Shown here piece by piece: positions 33,057-43,860 of a DNA stretch of 64,000 nucleotides. A program made the translations under genes and the position numbers. The notes under the pieces were generated by a model. The model had not been told where the DNA came from. It saw only the letters and a list, made by a program, of their open reading frames with translations, and searched no databases. This DNA comes from Chamaelirium japonicum. Lineage: Eukaryota; Streptophyta; Magnoliopsida; Liliales; Melanthiaceae. How positions within the stretch are numbered: the stretch's first letter is position 1; each line of letters starts with the position of its first letter. The DNA is taken from positions 71,565,729 to 71,629,728 of the forward strand of contig OX393553.1 of assembly GCA_947650365.1 (NCBI GenBank), written 5' to 3'.

Positions 33057-33359
33057 CCTCCGAGAAGATCTCAATCAACAAAAACGAGGAAGAGAAAATA
33101 GAGTCATAGCTATGATAAGATCGCAATACCGGAAGAAGAGAGGATCCAACTGGAAAGAGACGCCGAAGGGAGAAAGACTCGATCAAAAGGAGGGAGAGGA
33201 TATCTATCGGCAAAGGAGGTGGGGTATCAATCTCGCTATGAGATATATATTCGATAGAGATCTGCCTAGACCATAATCTATTTTGATGGCCTCCAATGCC
33301 CTATTTAGAGACCTCACCTCGGCTCATCCCCGGGGCCCAAAGATGCACCCTTCGCACTG
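33057..33359. other. Unassigned sequence right of Cassandra
   Basis: Purine-rich, no recognisable gene. It leads into the L1 RNase H fragment. Confidence 0.4.
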
Positions 33360-33830
33360 GTTACCACAAGACCCGAGTGTCCTCAAGGTCAATGTCGATG
33401 GAGCAATGAACATATCTCTATTAGCTATATGTGCTATCATCAGGGATAGCGTTCGTTAAGTCATCAAAATCGAGGTCAGGGCTTTAGTTCTAGGACAGCG
33501 AGCCTACAAAGAGTTGACGCGTCCACTGTTATTGTGAAGGGGGATAATGAGGTCCTCATTCACCTCCTATCGGATGGAAACCTTTCTCCACTATGGCGGA
33601 TATATAGTATCGTGTCTAAGTGCATAATGGTCTCTCGTGGTTTCTTTCCTTGTAGGTTCTCTAATGTTAGGAGGGACCACAAGCCTGTGTTGATGCGTTG
33701 GCAAAATACTCCCTTCAAGAGCGCAGATCTTTCTCCTCTTTCACTGTCCCTAGCTTCATCTCCTCCTTATTTACAGCAAAGATGGCTTCTAGTAATAATA
33801 TTTCTGATTCCAGGGCTGGGGCGCTATGAA
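33360..33830 (+). mobile_element. L1-type LINE fragment, RNase H domain
   Basis: Translation shows LKVNVDGAMN near 33386 (first RNase H Asp), AIIRDSVR, then in other frames VKGDNEVLIHLLSDG and VRRDHKPVLMRWQ. This is the order of the plant L1 C-terminal RNase H (RVT_3). Frameshifts and stops make it a relic. It may belong to the same L1 as 31020-31610, split by the TRIM, Cassandra and other sequence. Confidence 0.75.
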
Positions 33831-34874
33831 TAGAAACCCTGTAGTTCCTACCAAAAAGAATACAAGGAAGAATTATCCTTGTTTGGAATAGATCGGTGTT
33901 AGATATTCAATTGGTACATACTAATGATCTAAGTCTTACTTTTCAATGGCTTATTTTGAATACACAATAAGAGTTTTTGCTCTCTTTGAGTAGGATCACC
34001 ATCTATGTTACACTTCCATCCATGAAACGGGGCGGCATACTAGTAGCCTATCCGAGCCTAGCTCATAAGACACTTCCTAACTAGCAAGATGATTACCCTA
34101 TTGTCACAAAAAAACAATTTTCTTGGAAAAACCCATGGTGGCGCACCGACACCACCTGTGTCAATGGCAGCTTACTCGAACTAGAGCCAGAGTAGTCTAT
34201 ATATGTAACAAAAAGAGTAAAGTGCATTCAAAATGCTGCAAAGATTAGATTCACATAAAGAGAGTAGGACACTCTATCCAGAGCCCAAAGGCCACAAAAC
34301 TATAATGTGCATAGCACATATTGAGCATAACTCCTATAAGCCATATCCCTAGTTAAAATAAGTTCTTTCAAATTAGTTAAAGTGTTGAATTCCTTAGTCT
34401 TCTCTATTCTTTACTTCCATCACTTAGAAACTTGGCCCATGAAAGCTCGAAAAAAGCTTCGTTTTACTGATCATGCAGAGTTTAGTCCTATATTTCCTCT
34501 AGACTCTACATGTTCATCGATGGGAAACTTTGTTAGATTTTCGATAATAGAGTTTGTGGTAGAGATTTAATCGCCACGATTTTTGACTCTCGCGTGTGCA
34601 CTAGGTTCCGCGCACATAGGTGAGGTTGAGGCCTTCACATAGTATGGAGAGAGGAATTCTCCCTTGGATGGGTAGAGAGAGGTTTTTCCTCTTTCGAGGA
34701 GTAAGTGGATATATTTTAAGATTCAATTGACAAAATTTGGTAACCATATTCTCTATTGGGAAGAATATGGAGGATCTAGACTCTAATCTATAAGAGTCCT
34801 TAACCATTCATTACCTATCTTGAGGCATATATACCCTTTAGAAAAATTGTATGGCTTAACTCTAAATAACATAT

Positions 34875-35806
34875 TGTGGGGAAAAATCTTCGTGCCGATC
34901 CAGAGACTTCGCCTCACCAGTCAAATGAAGCTGAGTGGTAGATCTTTGTGTGATCTGTTGATTGAAAGATAGGTTTGAAGATCGCTTCTTTAGTGATTTT
35001 GAGTTATCACTTTCGATATGTGAACAGAGAGAGATGCAATCAGAGAGAAGGTTGACAAAAAGTGTGATCTCAGAGATTGAAAGTAATGGAATATTGAAGT
35101 CAGAGCTCTGAGGTTCTTGTTTTTGGGAAACAGTTTTCAGAGTTTGGTTTTTGCTCTGGCTCTGGGATTTTGGATCTGGATCCCTTTTTACTTGAAGGCT
35201 CTGCTATTTATAGTATTTCCTGGGAGGAAATCAGGGGCAAATGGCGGTTTCTGATGTCGTATCTGGGGGATCCCCCAGGCAGGGCTGGTGGGTCCCGCTG
35301 TCGTCTCTGGGGATTTCACAAGCAGGGCTGGTGGGTCTCGCCGTTGTATCGGGGGATCCTCCAGGCAGGGCTAGCGGGTCCCGCGGTAGTCTCTGTGGGT
35401 CCGCCAGGCAGGACTGGCGGGTCCCGCGGTAGTCTCTATGGGCCCACCAGGCAAGGCTAGTGGGTCCCGCTGTAGTCTCTGTGGGCCCGCCAGGCAGGGC
35501 TGGCGGGTCCCGCGATAGTCTCTGTGGGCCCGCCAGGCAGGGCTGGCCGGTCCCGCGGTAGTCTTTGTGGGCCCGCTAGGCAGGGCTGGCGGGTCCCGCC
35601 GTAGTCTCTGTGGGCCCGCCAGGCAGGGCTGGCGGGTCCCGTGATAGTCTCTGTGGGCCCGCCAGACAGGGCTAGCGGGTCCCGTGGTAGTCTCTGTGGG
35701 CCCACCAGGCAGGGCTAGTGGGTCCCGCGGTAGTCTCTATGGGCCCACCAGGCAGGGTTAGTGGGTCCCGCGATTTGTAGGCTTCTTGCTAAAATTTGCA
35801 CCCACA
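34875..35806 (-). mobile_element. Solo LTR of the Tat Gypsy family (932 bp)
   Basis: Both ends match the LTR at 11895-12597 (TGTGGGGAAAAATC left, TTTGCACCCACA right), in minus orientation. The flanks CATAT (34870-34874) and CCTAT (35807-35811) are a 5-bp target duplication with one change. The unoccupied form CTAAATAACCTATCA is preserved, inverted, at about 47077-47091. The middle (about 35262-35775) is a 43-bp minisatellite of about 12 copies. Solo LTRs arise by recombination between the two LTRs of an element. Confidence 0.9.
35262..35775. repeat. 43-bp minisatellite inside the solo LTR, about 12 units
   Basis: GGGTCCCGC recurs every 43 bp (for example 35462 and 35505) with GTCTCTGTGGGCCCGCCAGG between. 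Units nearer the right are more uniform, suggesting recent expansion. GC-rich and GGGCCC-palindromic. Frames open across it on both strands are artefacts. Confidence 0.92.
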
Positions 35807-36380
35807 CCTATCATGAGACTTATATATCATTTATAAAAACTGTACATCGTTTCATGCAAGTTGGATATGAGTTGAATCCAAACCTGATCATACGGATCCA
35901 CGAGGAAACCAACTTAAAAACACTTCCAGGTAGACATAGTGCACATGGTCTGGACACATCTTGTGCATGATGTGCTTTATAACACCCATAAACCAGTTCT
36001 GGAAATATCATGCACCTGGTTTCAAAGACGATGTGTATGGAGTGTGACAATGTTCCCTAGAACATGCCAGGGTTTCTCTAAATATCACATGCATGATCTG
36101 GGGCTTTTCATGCGCAAGATCTAGACTTAGTCTAAAAAATGAAGTTTTGGACTGGTTTGTACACACATTTCAGGTTTGTAGAGAAGAATAGTTTGTACAT
36201 CAACATTATTTACTAAAAAAAAACTTAATAAACATCATTTATAGTAATCTTTATTTTCTACGATTACTTTAAATTATTTTATTTAAATAAGAAACCCTCC
36301 TTCCCTCGACCCCCTCAATTCAATCAATGGTATCCAGTTTCTCAGGTTGAGGATATATGTTCTACGAGAAACATCTATAT

Positions 36381-36612
36381 AACAAGGGACAACGGTTTTG
36401 TGCTGACTAGACAAAATGGAACCAAATGCAAACTAGACAAAACTCTCTCGCGATCACAGTCGTTCCCTCTCTTCTTCCTCCGATCTCTCTCTCTCTCCCG
36501 TTTTCTCTCGGTCTCCCTCTCTCCCCGGCTCTCCCTCTCTCTCTTTGTCTCTCTCCCTTGTTTTCTCTCTCTCCATAATCTCTCTCTCCCCCCGTATCTC
36601 TCTCTCTTCCTG

Positions 36613-36658
<46 letters not shown>

Positions 36659-37040
36659 CTCTCTCTCTCTCCGATCTCTCTCCCTCTCTACGTTTGGAAG
36701 GGAGGAAGAGAAAGAAGAAGTCGCACGAGCAAAGCTGAGGTTTAAAGAGAGAATAGTAAAGAGAGAAGATAGGAAATGGGGGAGAGAAAATCGGATGAGG
36801 ATCTTGAACGGCTTCAGAGAGGAGGGGCGACTTGATCGGTTGCATGGGTTGAGGTGTCGTGGACGACTGCAATAGTTCTAGAGAGAGGGAAGAGAGAAAC
36901 GTGGGCCGCAGGATTTTTAGAGAGAGAATCGAATTGGTGGTTATGGAAAGAGATAAGAGAGAGAGAGAGAGAGATCCGAGAGTTAGAGAGATCGGAGAGA
37001 AGGGATCGCGGAAGAAGGGGAAGGCTCATCGAAAAAATAG

Positions 37041-37088
<48 letters not shown>

Positions 37089-37801
37089 CGGTTGAGAGAA
37101 TCCCTGGAGGGGATCATGCATGGGTTCTCGGATTGGAAGGTATACGGACGACTGGGGTGGAATGGGGATACAAGGGACGGCTGCGATCGGATGGAAAGAA
37201 TGAGAGAGACAAGTTCGGAGGGAGAGAAGATAGGTAGAGAAAGAGAGATCGCGACCGGGGGGGTCGACGTGATGCATGGGCTCCGGTCGGAGGCTGTGAT
37301 CGGGTGTTAAGGATAGGAGGCTGGAAATGGGTTTTTGAGTGCATGGGTATTTGGTTGGGCCCATCTTGGACGGCTAGGATCTCATGATTGGGGGCATAAT
37401 TTAGTTAGGAGGAAAATAAATGATCGGAATTAAGGTGAACATGCATGACTGAAGATTTGTGATCGAACTTCGGTTGGGAAGGGACGGATGTGATTAGAGA
37501 GGATGGAACGTGAGGTACCTGCGGTTGAGGTTCAGAGGATGAAGAGAGAATCCTAGAGAGATGAGGAGGTGTTGTTCGTTTGAGATAAGAAATGGTTGAG
37601 AGATAGGGAGATACACCACATGCATGCATGGGTTTGGGCCATCGAAACAAACGAAGATTGATTTTAGATCGTCAGATCGATAGGTGAGTGCAATGTATCG
37701 GAAGTGCGATCGGAAGGGATACCATTCATCGGAAGAGTTGCGATTCATCAGAGAGTGTGATTGGGAGCGTTGCGATTCATCGGCATAGTGTGATCGAGAG
37801 G

Positions 37802-37890
<89 letters not shown>

Positions 37891-37900
37891 GAGGGTGGGG
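36381..37900. repeat. CT/GA microsatellite region
   Basis: CT tracts lie at about 36470-36690, GA tracts at about 36950-37085, and an almost pure CT tract of about 84 bp at 37804-37888. Sequence between is purine-rich and non-coding. Frames rich in RERERE or SLSLSL come from the repeats. Confidence 0.9.
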
Positions 37901-38612
37901 GGGCATTGGTCACATTGAAGGCACCCGCTTTGTGCCAATCGGCACGGGCATGCATATTCGACAGTTGAAAGGGCATTTTCAATAGTCACATGTGGTTGAC
38001 TATGTGATGCCCAGGTGGCCATGATGCTTGCAGCTCCCTCATCGACTGTGTGGGTCCACAATAAAAAATAAATGCAACAGCACAATATGGGAGCTCCCGG
38101 CGAATGTGAGTGCCGCAGAGCTAATTTTACCTCCCCCGGCGAATGTGGGCGCAGCTGAATAAATTTTGCCGCCCCTCGCCAACTGTGGATGCCCTTGTTG
38201 AAAATATTTTGCTGCCGAAGGTAGTTGTGCCGAAGTTGGCCGGGGAAGTGTGGTCGCTGAAGGCGGCCGCCCAGGTGCCGACAGACACGGGTACGCACTA
38301 TAACTAAGAAGGCCAGATGCTGTGCCGACAGATACGTTGTTGCCGAAGGCGGCCCGCTGCAGTGCCGATAGGCACAAGCATGCATTAGTTGTAGACAAAT
38401 CAAACCAATCAAACCATCTCACAAACGGAAGTGTCCACCACCAAAACCGTCATGCACGTTGTTGTCTGCATCATGCACCACCGCCATCGCCACAATTAAC
38501 AACCGCCGCGGCCACTACCTTTGCACCACCGCTGCCGCCGCCTTCATGCACGCCGCCACTGGCACCACCATTGTTGACGCCATGCACATACAAAGGAACT
38601 GATGATGGTTTC
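37901..38612. other. Unassigned repeat-like stretch before copy B
   Basis: Contains recurring GTGCCGA(C/T)..GGCAC motifs (37936, 38275, 38322, 38362) and CCGGCGAATGTG repeats near 38097 and 38139, then a CAC/GCC-rich stretch (38440-38590). No recognised gene. Confidence 0.5.
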
Positions 38613-38677
38613 TCGTATAATTCCAAACGGTAACTTGATCCCAACGGTCACTGGACAATGGACCGCCAAAAACACAA

Positions 38678-38687
38678 TCTATATAAG
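38678..38687 (+). promoter_or_regulatory. TATA box of gene copy B
   Basis: CTATATAAGG lies about 175 bp upstream of the ATG at 38857, followed by a CT-rich leader typical of plant 5' UTRs. Copy A has CTATAAGG, two bases shorter. Confidence 0.6.
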
Positions 38688-38856
38688 GAGGTTGTTAGGG
38701 CTCTGTTCGATTGTTTTATTACTGCGCCGACTTCAAACCAGCTGCTCTATCTCTCCCGCTCTCCACCTCTTCGCCGACTTCAAACCCTAATCTCTCTCTC
38801 TCTTCGACCATCTTCACACCCTAATCTCTCTCTCATTCTCCGTCCCTATTCCGGCA

Positions 38857-39607
38857 ATGGAGGACGACAACGACATGGATTGGGTCAAGCGAGCACGAGA
38901 GAATCCCGTGATCGCCGCCGAGGTGCTGATTGCATTATCCCGTCAGCCTCCGGCATCCGTGAATTGGCCTCAAGTTCCGGCGAGTGTCCCCAGGAGGAGG
39001 CCAAGGTCTCGGACCATAACCCTGCAGGGGATACGAGAAGCGGAGGCAGAGCGGCAGCGAACGAGCCCTGAGATGCCTCAGACCTCTGGGAACCACCAGT
39101 CCTCCAGAGCGAAGCCCCCTGCGGCGAAGCGGTCAAGGGTTGATCAGGGTCCCTCCGGCGGTGTCGGCGGCAACGCTGGTGGAGACTCAAAGGTCATGGT
39201 ACTTTCTGCCATCTTCTTTCCCAATTTCTTAAGGATCAGGGGATTCAAGAAATCCCAATTTCCTTTTTCTGTTCTTCCCCATCGTTTCTTCTTTCTCTGC
39301 CCCTTTTCAATCGGTTGAACAAATTAAAAACAGAAAATTTCAAGAAAATTTTAATTAACAAAGATTTGGTGTTGGCTAATTTCAGGTGATTGTGTGCCAG
39401 GCTACTTCTTTGAGACTGAGAATTCGACTCCCCAAGCCCGTACAACAGCCACAAGATCAACTCCAGCAAATGGGTGCCGTGCAGAACTCCGAGGCTCCCA
39501 TCCCAATCGGCCATGATCACACCAGATGCCGGCCAGCAGTGCTCGAATCCCCAGCCTCCGGCTCTGCCTCCGGCTCCGGCTCCGGCTCCGAAGGGCGGCT
39601 CAAATAG
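38857..39607 (+). CDS. Unknown small two-exon gene, copy B (open)
   Basis: Exon 1 is 38857-39192 and exon 2 is 39386-39607. The 193-bp intron has AAG/GTCATG donor and TTTCAG/GTG acceptor, phase 0. The product is 185 residues. Residues 1-20 are acidic (MEDDNDMDW start). Residues 45-52 are Arg-rich (PRRRPRSR). Residues 87-96, PPAAKRSRVD, resemble a monopartite nuclear-localisation signal. Residues 97-110 are Gly-rich. Exon 2 starts VIVCQATSLRLRIRLPKP and ends in a Ser-Gly run and GRLK. The ATG is the first after a TATA box and CT-rich leader. I do not recognise the family and can assign no function; a nuclear protein is an inference. Two further copies (25141, 22289) are damaged. It could be a gene fragment amplified with repeats. 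Confidence 0.6.
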
Positions 39608-41480
39608 ATTTATTTTGCCCACATTGATCGATCATATCATTGTTTTGAATTAGTTCTAAACATATATAGAATTCATACGCTATCCGTTCTCTTCGTAAAT
39701 AGAAATCATACATACTATGGTTTTGAATTAGTTGTAAACATAGAATTCATACATCTTTAAAGTTAGCTAGTGCAGAGCTTCTCCCTCTTTATATAGGATA
39801 CAAATTCGGCGTGGTCACTTTCTGTTTAGAATTTTTTATGACATGCAGTGGTGTTACTGAATGCAGGCCTTATTTTTATATAGCTAGTGCAGAGCTTCTC
39901 CCATCCGTTTCTATCCGTAGTTCCTTATTTCAAACTCAATGGATACTATTTTTTATGACATGCAGTGGTGTTACTGAATGCAGTATTCATCCGTCTGTTT
40001 CTATGCTATATATTTTTTTCTCATGCCTATATTTTGTGTGGCATCTTTCCTCATTCCAATGGACTACATTCCGTAAAGGCCGTTCGCCTTCTGACATGCA
40101 GAGGTGTTAAATATATTTATTTTGCCCACATTGATCGATCATGGCTTTGGCTCCAGCTCCGGCTCCGGCTCCAGCTCAGAAGGGCGGCTCAAATAGATTT
40201 ATTTTGCCCACATTGATCGATCATATCATTGTTTTGAATTAGTTCTAAACATAGAATTCATACACTATCCCTTCTCTTCGTAAATAGAAATGTATTTTGC
40301 CCACATTGAAATCATACATACTATGGTTTTGAATTAGTTCTAAACATAGAATTCATACATCTTTAAAGTTAGCTAGTACACAGCCTCTCCCTCTTTATAC
40401 AGGAAACAAATTGGGAGTACTGTACACTTTCTGTTTAGAATTTTTTATGACATGCAGTGGTGTTACTGAATGCAGGCCTCATCCAAATTAATGAATATTG
40501 CTCTGATGGCCGGGGATTTGGATACTATTTATTTGTTCTTGTGGAATGAAGGGCTTCGGAACGGTAATTGGGAGTGTACACTTTCTGTTCAGAATTTTTT
40601 ATGACTGGTGTTACTGAATGCAGGCCTCATCCAAATTAATGAATATTGCTCTGATGGCCGGGGATTTGGATGGAGACCCATCCGTTTCTATCCGTAGTTC
40701 CTTATTTCAAACTCAATGGATACTATTTATTTGTTCCGGTGGAATGAAGGGCTTCGGAACGGTAATTTATCATTCCGTCTGTTTCTATGCTAACCGAACG
40801 CTGAACCATCGAATTACATTGGAAATAGCTAGTAATTGACGGGACGACCACCCTATATAGCTCTTCTTGATGAGGTTTAAGTGGGACAGTGATTCCTCAT
40901 GTCTATATTTTGTATGGTGGGATGAGAAACTTATTCCTGTGAAAACTGATACACCAATGGACTACATTCCGTAAAGCTGCCGCGTCTTCTAGATCATCGA
41001 CTCACATTAGAGGTAAGCTTCACTGTCCAAAAAGCCGCCGCGTCTTCTAGATCATCGACTCACATTAGAGGTAAGCTTCACTGTCCAAACTCTTATCACT
41101 GAACTCTAATATTCACCTCTTTGGTCTTTATACTGATTTGATTTGCGCACAATTTTAGATAGAGATCGTACTGAATCAGGTGAATTTTAAAATGACTTAT
41201 GTGTGTGTCTCTAATTCCAAATCAATCGCGACATGTTTTAATTTTTGGGGTAATGTGCCTAGAACTGACAGTCCAACAATTGGTTGCTGATTTCATAGGC
41301 AACATATTGATCGAATCGACAGTCCAACAATTGTTCTCTTTTTCAATTCTTGTCCAGAGTAGAAGAGAACAAAAATATCAAGAAACCACAAGAAGAATTG
41401 AAAAGTTTTTTATTTAATGCCCCATCAACTAAATTTCATTGTATGGACTATATGCATTGTTCAATGACTTCTTTGACTCA
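39608..41480 (+). repeat. 3' region of gene copy B with nested tandem duplications
   Basis: The presumed 3' UTR (TTTATTTTGCCCACATTGATCG) recurs at about 39609, 40111 and 40198. GACATGCAGTGGTGTTACTGAATGCAG recurs near 39840, 39958 and 40450. A GGCCTCATCCAAATTAATG block recurs at 40473 and 40623. A 63-bp block with TCTTCTAGATCATCGACTCAC is repeated at about 40985 and 41048. At 40141-40195 a second copy of the exon 2 tail (Pro/Ala-Gly run, then KGGSNR or GRLK by frame) precedes another 3' UTR copy. No further gene recognised. Confidence 0.75.
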
Positions 41481-42184
41481 TGAGAAAAAAAGGGATCTAA
41501 ACTAACTTTTATTCCGTTAATACACCCACTTTCCTCTGGTTTTATTAATCCTATAATTCACCTTGTGACGTTTTTGAACTTCACCTAAATATATCCTAAA
41601 ATAACTTTTTACTCTTTCATGGCAAATGCTTGCGTGCATCATGAGTTACCCACTCCTGTAAAATCCTAAAAAATAAGATCCAATCCTTAAAGAAAAGGAA
41701 TATAGAAAAAAAAAAAATTGGCTCCAAAACCTCATCCAAATTTTTACTTATGGCCGACATCTCTTGATTGGCAACTCTTACATTTCATCCCCCTTGGACA
41801 TAACATAAATATTTATCCCTCCCCCCCTCCCCTTTTCTCTCTCTGTCTTTCTCTCCATCCCAACCCAACCCGAAACACTCACTCCAAAACGCACACAACC
41901 CAAATGACCACCACCAAAAATCTTTAAAACTAGGCTATGAACATAAAGAAAAATTAAAACTGCATCATTATGGATCTAAAATCACAGAAAATTATTTTAG
42001 TAAATTAATATAAAATCCTAGCACTCTGAAATCATGATTTAGTATTTTTAATAATGAATGAAGCGATGTTTACCAGAACACATGGTCAAATATATATCAA
42101 TATACATACCTGTTATTTAAGTTTACATGCACTGCTGGAGGAAAAGGGTGCAAATGTTTGTTATCATTTGTGAGCAAGATTCAA
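41481..42184. other. Non-coding stretch, aligns with copy A
   Basis: AT-rich, matching about 26425-27090 of copy A, including a CCCTCCCCCCCTCCCC run. No gene seen. Confidence 0.6.
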
Positions 42185-42605
42185 ATTTTCGCCAAACAGG
42201 AGCTCCAGCTTAAATGCCAACGATACTCAAACCAAAAGAGTTCCCGGATTTCATGCAACGATGGGACAGGCCGATGTGCCTCTCAACCAGAGTTCTGGGA
42301 AAGCTCTACAGAGTTGTGCCTCGAGTCTTGCGGAAAGGTCTGAAGCACCTCAGCAATCTTCGTATGACTGTGATCTGGAAGTAGAAGATTTAAGAGGGTT
42401 TTATAGAAGCTGCTGAAGGAAACTATGATCGATACGCAGAGAAGCTGAGCTCCTTGGTGAGCTATTACGAGGTAGAGCACGAAGATGAGATACTGACGGG
42501 TAATTTGCGGAACCGGTCGAATTATCTGTAGAGAGATAAGAACAGATATGCTGAAATGAAGGACCGGGTGGTTCAGATGTAGCTGTGACAGAAGCGAGTC
42601 GTACA
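42185..42605 (+). pseudogene. RDR C-terminal fragment, copy B
   Basis: Degenerate but recognisable: NRSSSLNANDTQTKRVPGFH-type remains of the APAEM..LKPKEFPDFM motif in shifted frames, EAPQQSSYDCDLEVED, then YDRYAEKLSSLVSYYEVEHE, DEILTGNLRNRSNYL, a TAG, and RDKNRYAEMKDRVVQM. The last part is a strong match to the C-terminus of plant RDRs (EDEILTGN and YLQRD motifs). It lacks the upstream piece present in copy A but keeps about 100 bp that copy A has lost. A stop and frameshifts make it a pseudogene. It ends at the X repeat. Confidence 0.82.
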
Positions 42606-42751
42606 AGATGGACTTTAACAATAGTAAATTTTTCCGAGGGTTCACTATCTGATTCTCTATACTATCAAGAATATATTAAGAGCTTTATACTTTTTGTAAA
42701 TTATATAGACTGCTCTTGCTTTGAGATAAAGATGCCTCTACATAAAAAAGT

Positions 42752-43100
42752 AGGGCAAATTACAAAAACCTCCCTTGAACTATACACATCATTTCATATT
42801 TATCCCTCTACATTTTTTGAACAATTTGATCCCTGAACTATGCTCCATCTGCATTGAGCTCCCTCCATCAGCTTTTTATCCCAAAAATATATGCGCCTAT
42901 CAATTTCCAGAAAAGCACAAAATTGTTTTAGGATATTTAATTTATGCTTACTCAGGCAAGGGTATTTTTGGAATAAAAGTTGCCAGAGGGGGCTAAATGT
43001 AGACGAAGCATAGTTCAGGGATCAAATTGTTCAAAAAAAAGTTGAGGGAATAATATGAAATGAGGTGTACAGTTCTTTGGAGGTTTTTGTGATTTGCCCT
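42752..43100. mobile_element. Foldback MITE, copy B
   Basis: Same 349-bp element and same flanks as 28037-28385. It begins AGGGCAAATTACAAAAACC and ends TTTTGTGATTTGCCCT. Confidence 0.82.
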
Positions 43101-43860
43101 AAAAAGAAAACAAAAACACAGGCTATTAAAAAATCTCCAATCCGAGGTGTGCTCCATCGATCATAGGTTTTGCCAATAAAATGGCATCCTGTGACAATAG
43201 AGTGATCATCTTGCTAGTGGATTGTCGACCTATCTCTTGTACTGAAAGTAAAACTTACATCAAGATGGTGAGGAAAGCTCCATTTGACCTGATTGATCCT
43301 TTAATTTTTGAAATCTTTTCTCTACTTTATTTTCCAATGAGGTTTATATATCCACTTCATTAGCTAGGATGAAATCATCAATATCTTTGTACTTGTTTAT
43401 TAGGTGTATTTAGACCTTCGAAATTCTGATGTGAGCAACTTCTTTGACCCTTCTTGATTTATCATCGATCCTCTTCATATCATACTTAGTGTTAGACCAC
43501 ATTTTTACATTTCTACGTATAACAATCATTTCGATAATGGACCTTTACCAATGGGATGTCGGTACATCTATTTTCCTCAAAAAAGCGAAGAGGGAAGCAT
43601 TGGAATCTTGATTTGTCTACAATATTTCTCGTAGAACATTATCCTGAACCAAAAAAACTGGATACCATTGATTGACTGAGGGGGGCGGGGCGAGAGGGGT
43701 TTCTTATTTAAATAAAATAATTTAAATTAATGGTAGAAAATAAAGATTACTATAAATGATATTTATTAAGTTTTTTTTTTGTAAATAATGTTGATGTGCA
43801 AACTATTCTTCTCTAAGAACCTGGAATATGTGTACAAACCAATCCAAAATTTCATGAAAG
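43101..43860 (+). repeat. X repeat in copy B, left part
   Basis: Matches 28386-29350 with a deletion of about 200 bp. Runs up to CATGAAAG where an LTR-type element is inserted. No gene. Confidence 0.75.

Larger units (their letters stand above)
33835..36380 (-). repeat. Inverted copy of the X repeat, split by a solo LTR
   Basis: The reverse complement of 33835-34874 plus 35807-36380 matches parts of 28387-29650, 43101-43860 and 46796-47507. Landmarks include the GGTTTGTACACACATTTCAGG stretch near 36155 and the GGCGCACCGACACC stretch near 34140. The segments follow a different circular order from copy A. No gene is seen. A solo Tat LTR sits at 34875-35806. Confidence 0.75.
38613..43860 (+). 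repeat. Duplicated block, copy B
   Basis: Direct repeat with 24893-29350, starting at the same TTTCTCGTATAATTCCAAACGG. It contains the open copy of the small gene, about 1 kb of extra tandemly duplicated 3' sequence, an RDR fragment, the MITE, and X sequence that continues after 46250. Confidence 0.85.

Noticed and set aside
35170-35705. Overlapping frames with GGSRGSL or PASPAWRAH repeats
   Set aside because: They are translations of the 43-bp minisatellite; 43 is not a multiple of three, so all frames stay partly open.
36375-37900. Long frames on both strands with RERERE or SLSLSL composition
   Set aside because: They are produced by CT/GA microsatellites and have no other protein-like content.
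38322-38633. 103-residue Pro/His-rich frame upstream of gene copy B
   Set aside because: It comes from CAC/GCC-rich low-complexity sequence with no homologue in copy A's flank.
40618-40839. Possible gene fragment with NIALMAGDLDGD and RSSLFQTQWILF
   Set aside because: It lies in tandemly duplicated 3' sequence of gene copy B, different frames are open in neighbouring repeats, and I recognise no family.
43181-43363. 60-residue frame in X repeat
   Set aside because: Not preserved in the other X copies; no domain.
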